Shown here one piece after another: positions 5,273 to 6,111 of a stretch of DNA of 6,111 bases. Source of the stretch: Candidatus Peregrinibacteria bacterium RIFCSPLOWO2_01_FULL_48_20 (lineage in GTDB: Bacteria > Patescibacteriota > Gracilibacteria > UBA1369 > 2-02-FULL-48-14). Location: NCBI GenBank assembly GCA_001787475.1, contig MFXB01000045.1, forward strand, positions 4,092 to 10,202. The letters are read 5' to 3'. The translations under genes and the position numbers were made by a program. The notes below the pieces were generated by a model. That model had not been told where the DNA came from, made no database searches, and was given only the letters and a program-made list of their open reading frames with translations. The stretch's first letter is position 1. Every line of letters begins with the position of its first letter.

Positions 5273-6111
5273 TTAAGCCAAATTTCCCACCCTCAGCTGA
5301 AACTTTCTGAGTTCCTTAGCATAGAGAGAAAGTCCAAGATTCCCGGTCGCGCCAAGATGTTTTTTTCTACGAATATTTTTGATCGGATCTTCACTCACAA
5401 AAGCAGCCGTGCTCCCATTGTGACCACTGAGCACTCGCTCTCCAATCTCCCGATAAGCATCGCGAAACGCCGCTCCCTTCAGAACTAAAGCATTCGCAGC
5501 ATCGGTCGCGAAAATGTCGGCCTGCATAGCCTCATTCAAACGTTTTACATCCGGCCTCACACCTTGCAAAGTCATCGTCGCTGCAGTAAGACTCGCGTGC
5601 AGCACGGAAAACCCCTCCATCATGGCTTTTTTTGTGATTTTCAAATCCTTATTGTATCCGGAAATCAAATTGTGTCCGGCCATTTCCACCTGCGTTTTTA
5701 GACCCGCCATCACACTCACATTTGCGCGTAAAACTTCCATAATATCAAGATTGCGCTTTTGTGGCATAATACTCGACCCTGTCGTCAATCGTGACTCTAC
5801 AACAAAAAACCGGAACTCGCTCGACGTAAACCACACGAGATCGTTTGCCAACCTCCCCAGCGTCATCATGACCTGGTACAACGAGGACAGAAGGAATGCT
5901 TCAATTTTTCCACGGCTATTCTGACAATACAAACTATTGACTTGTGTCCGAGAAAATCCGAGTTCCTTGCTTGTTGCAGCCCGATCAAGTGGCAAGGTCG
6001 TTCCAAATCCGGCCGCGCTCCCCAAAGGATTTTGATCGTTCATTTCATAACTGGCAAAAAGGACGCGCATATCATCCAGGAAAGATTCAACAAGCGCCCC
6101 GGCCCATTGCC
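5273..6111 (-). CDS. argH: Argininosuccinate lyase, C-terminal part (5' end outside window)
   Basis: This enzyme splits argininosuccinate into arginine and fumarate, the last step of arginine synthesis; it is a homotetramer of the fumarase/aspartase superfamily. About 279 codons are visible, so the N-terminal part, including the first active-site region, lies beyond the right edge. Evidence in order: NPLGSAAGFGTTLPLDR, close to the family's 'SPLGSAALAGTxxPIDR'; LGRLANDLVWFTSSEF; the superfamily signature TTGSSIMPQKRN, with the mobile-loop serine; LISGYNKDLK, matching 'LPSGYNRDLQ'; and ATDAANALVLKGAAFRDAY in the C-terminal domain. Small departures from my picture of the consensus are KRNL for KKNP and GYNKDLK for GYNRDLQ. 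I cannot say whether these change activity. It ends with TAA and is followed after 27 nt by the co-directional pentein gene, which points to an arginine-related transcript. Confidence 0.95.
   Translation of the reverse strand, partial: QWAGALVESFLDDMRVLFASYEMNDQNPLGSAAGFGTTLPLDRAATSKELGFSRTQVNSLYCQNSRGKIEAFLLSSLYQVMMTLGRLANDLVWFTSSEFRFFVVESRLTTGSSIMPQKRNLDIMEVLRANVSVMAGLKTQVEMAGHNLISGYNKDLKITKKAMMEGFSVLHASLTAATMTLQGVRPDVKRLNEAMQADIFATDAANALVLKGAAFRDAYREIGERVLSGHNGSTAAFVSEDPIKNIRRKKHLGATGNLGLSLYAKELRKFQLRVGNLA

Noticed and set aside
5165..5924. Plus-strand open frames opposite argH (5165-5488 and 5514-5924)
   Set aside because: They lie antisense to strongly recognisable argininosuccinate lyase motifs and the 5' end of the adjacent pentein, have no family resemblance, and are best explained as shadows of the real genes.

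Overview
The window is a compact, moderately AT-rich bacterial segment with seven genes, nearly all coding. Five are complete; one runs off each edge. Apart from a methyltransferase of unknown target and a tRNA-editing protein, every gene has an arginine or guanidino-group theme. The host cannot be named. The arginyl-tRNA synthetase has the NTNKPxHLGH form that I associate with Bacteroidota and Candidate Phyla Radiation (Patescibacteria) lineages. Most starts lack a clear Shine-Dalgarno sequence, and gene ends overlap tightly. A CPR-like or Bacteroidota-like genome is therefore my low-confidence guess. The standard bacterial code fits: conserved glycines are GGN and no gene has an internal TGA.

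Layout, left to right: (1) the N-terminal part of arginyl-tRNA synthetase (argS) on the minus strand, cut by the left edge. (2) A divergent plus-strand pair: a class I SAM-dependent methyltransferase and a YbaK/ProX-type aminoacyl-tRNA deacylase, overlapping by 8 nt. (3) A minus-strand CtlX-type citrulline hydrolase, whose end overlaps the YbaK gene by 17 nt. (4) A 94-nt divergent spacer with a 9-bp perfect inverted repeat directly before the next start codon. (5) A plus-strand 412-residue pentein-fold hydrolase, unusual in length. (6) A minus-strand 339-residue pentein, joined tail to tail with (5) through a shared CTAG. (7) The C-terminal two thirds or so of argininosuccinate lyase (argH), cut by the right edge and probably co-transcribed with (6).

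The main point is that three clearly different guanidino-group-modifying (pentein) enzymes, each with an intact acidic/His/Cys catalytic set, lie side by side between argS and argH. Argininosuccinate lyase makes arginine and fumarate. CtlX-type enzymes hydrolyse citrulline to ornithine. The other two penteins could act on arginine, agmatine, methylarginine or a related compound. This suggests a local module for interconverting or salvaging arginine, citrulline and ornithine. The exact substrates of the two unassigned penteins and of the methyltransferase cannot be read from the sequence.

There is no stretch above 300 bases without a gene. I saw no rRNA, tRNA, CRISPR, insertion sequence or convincing intrinsic terminator.
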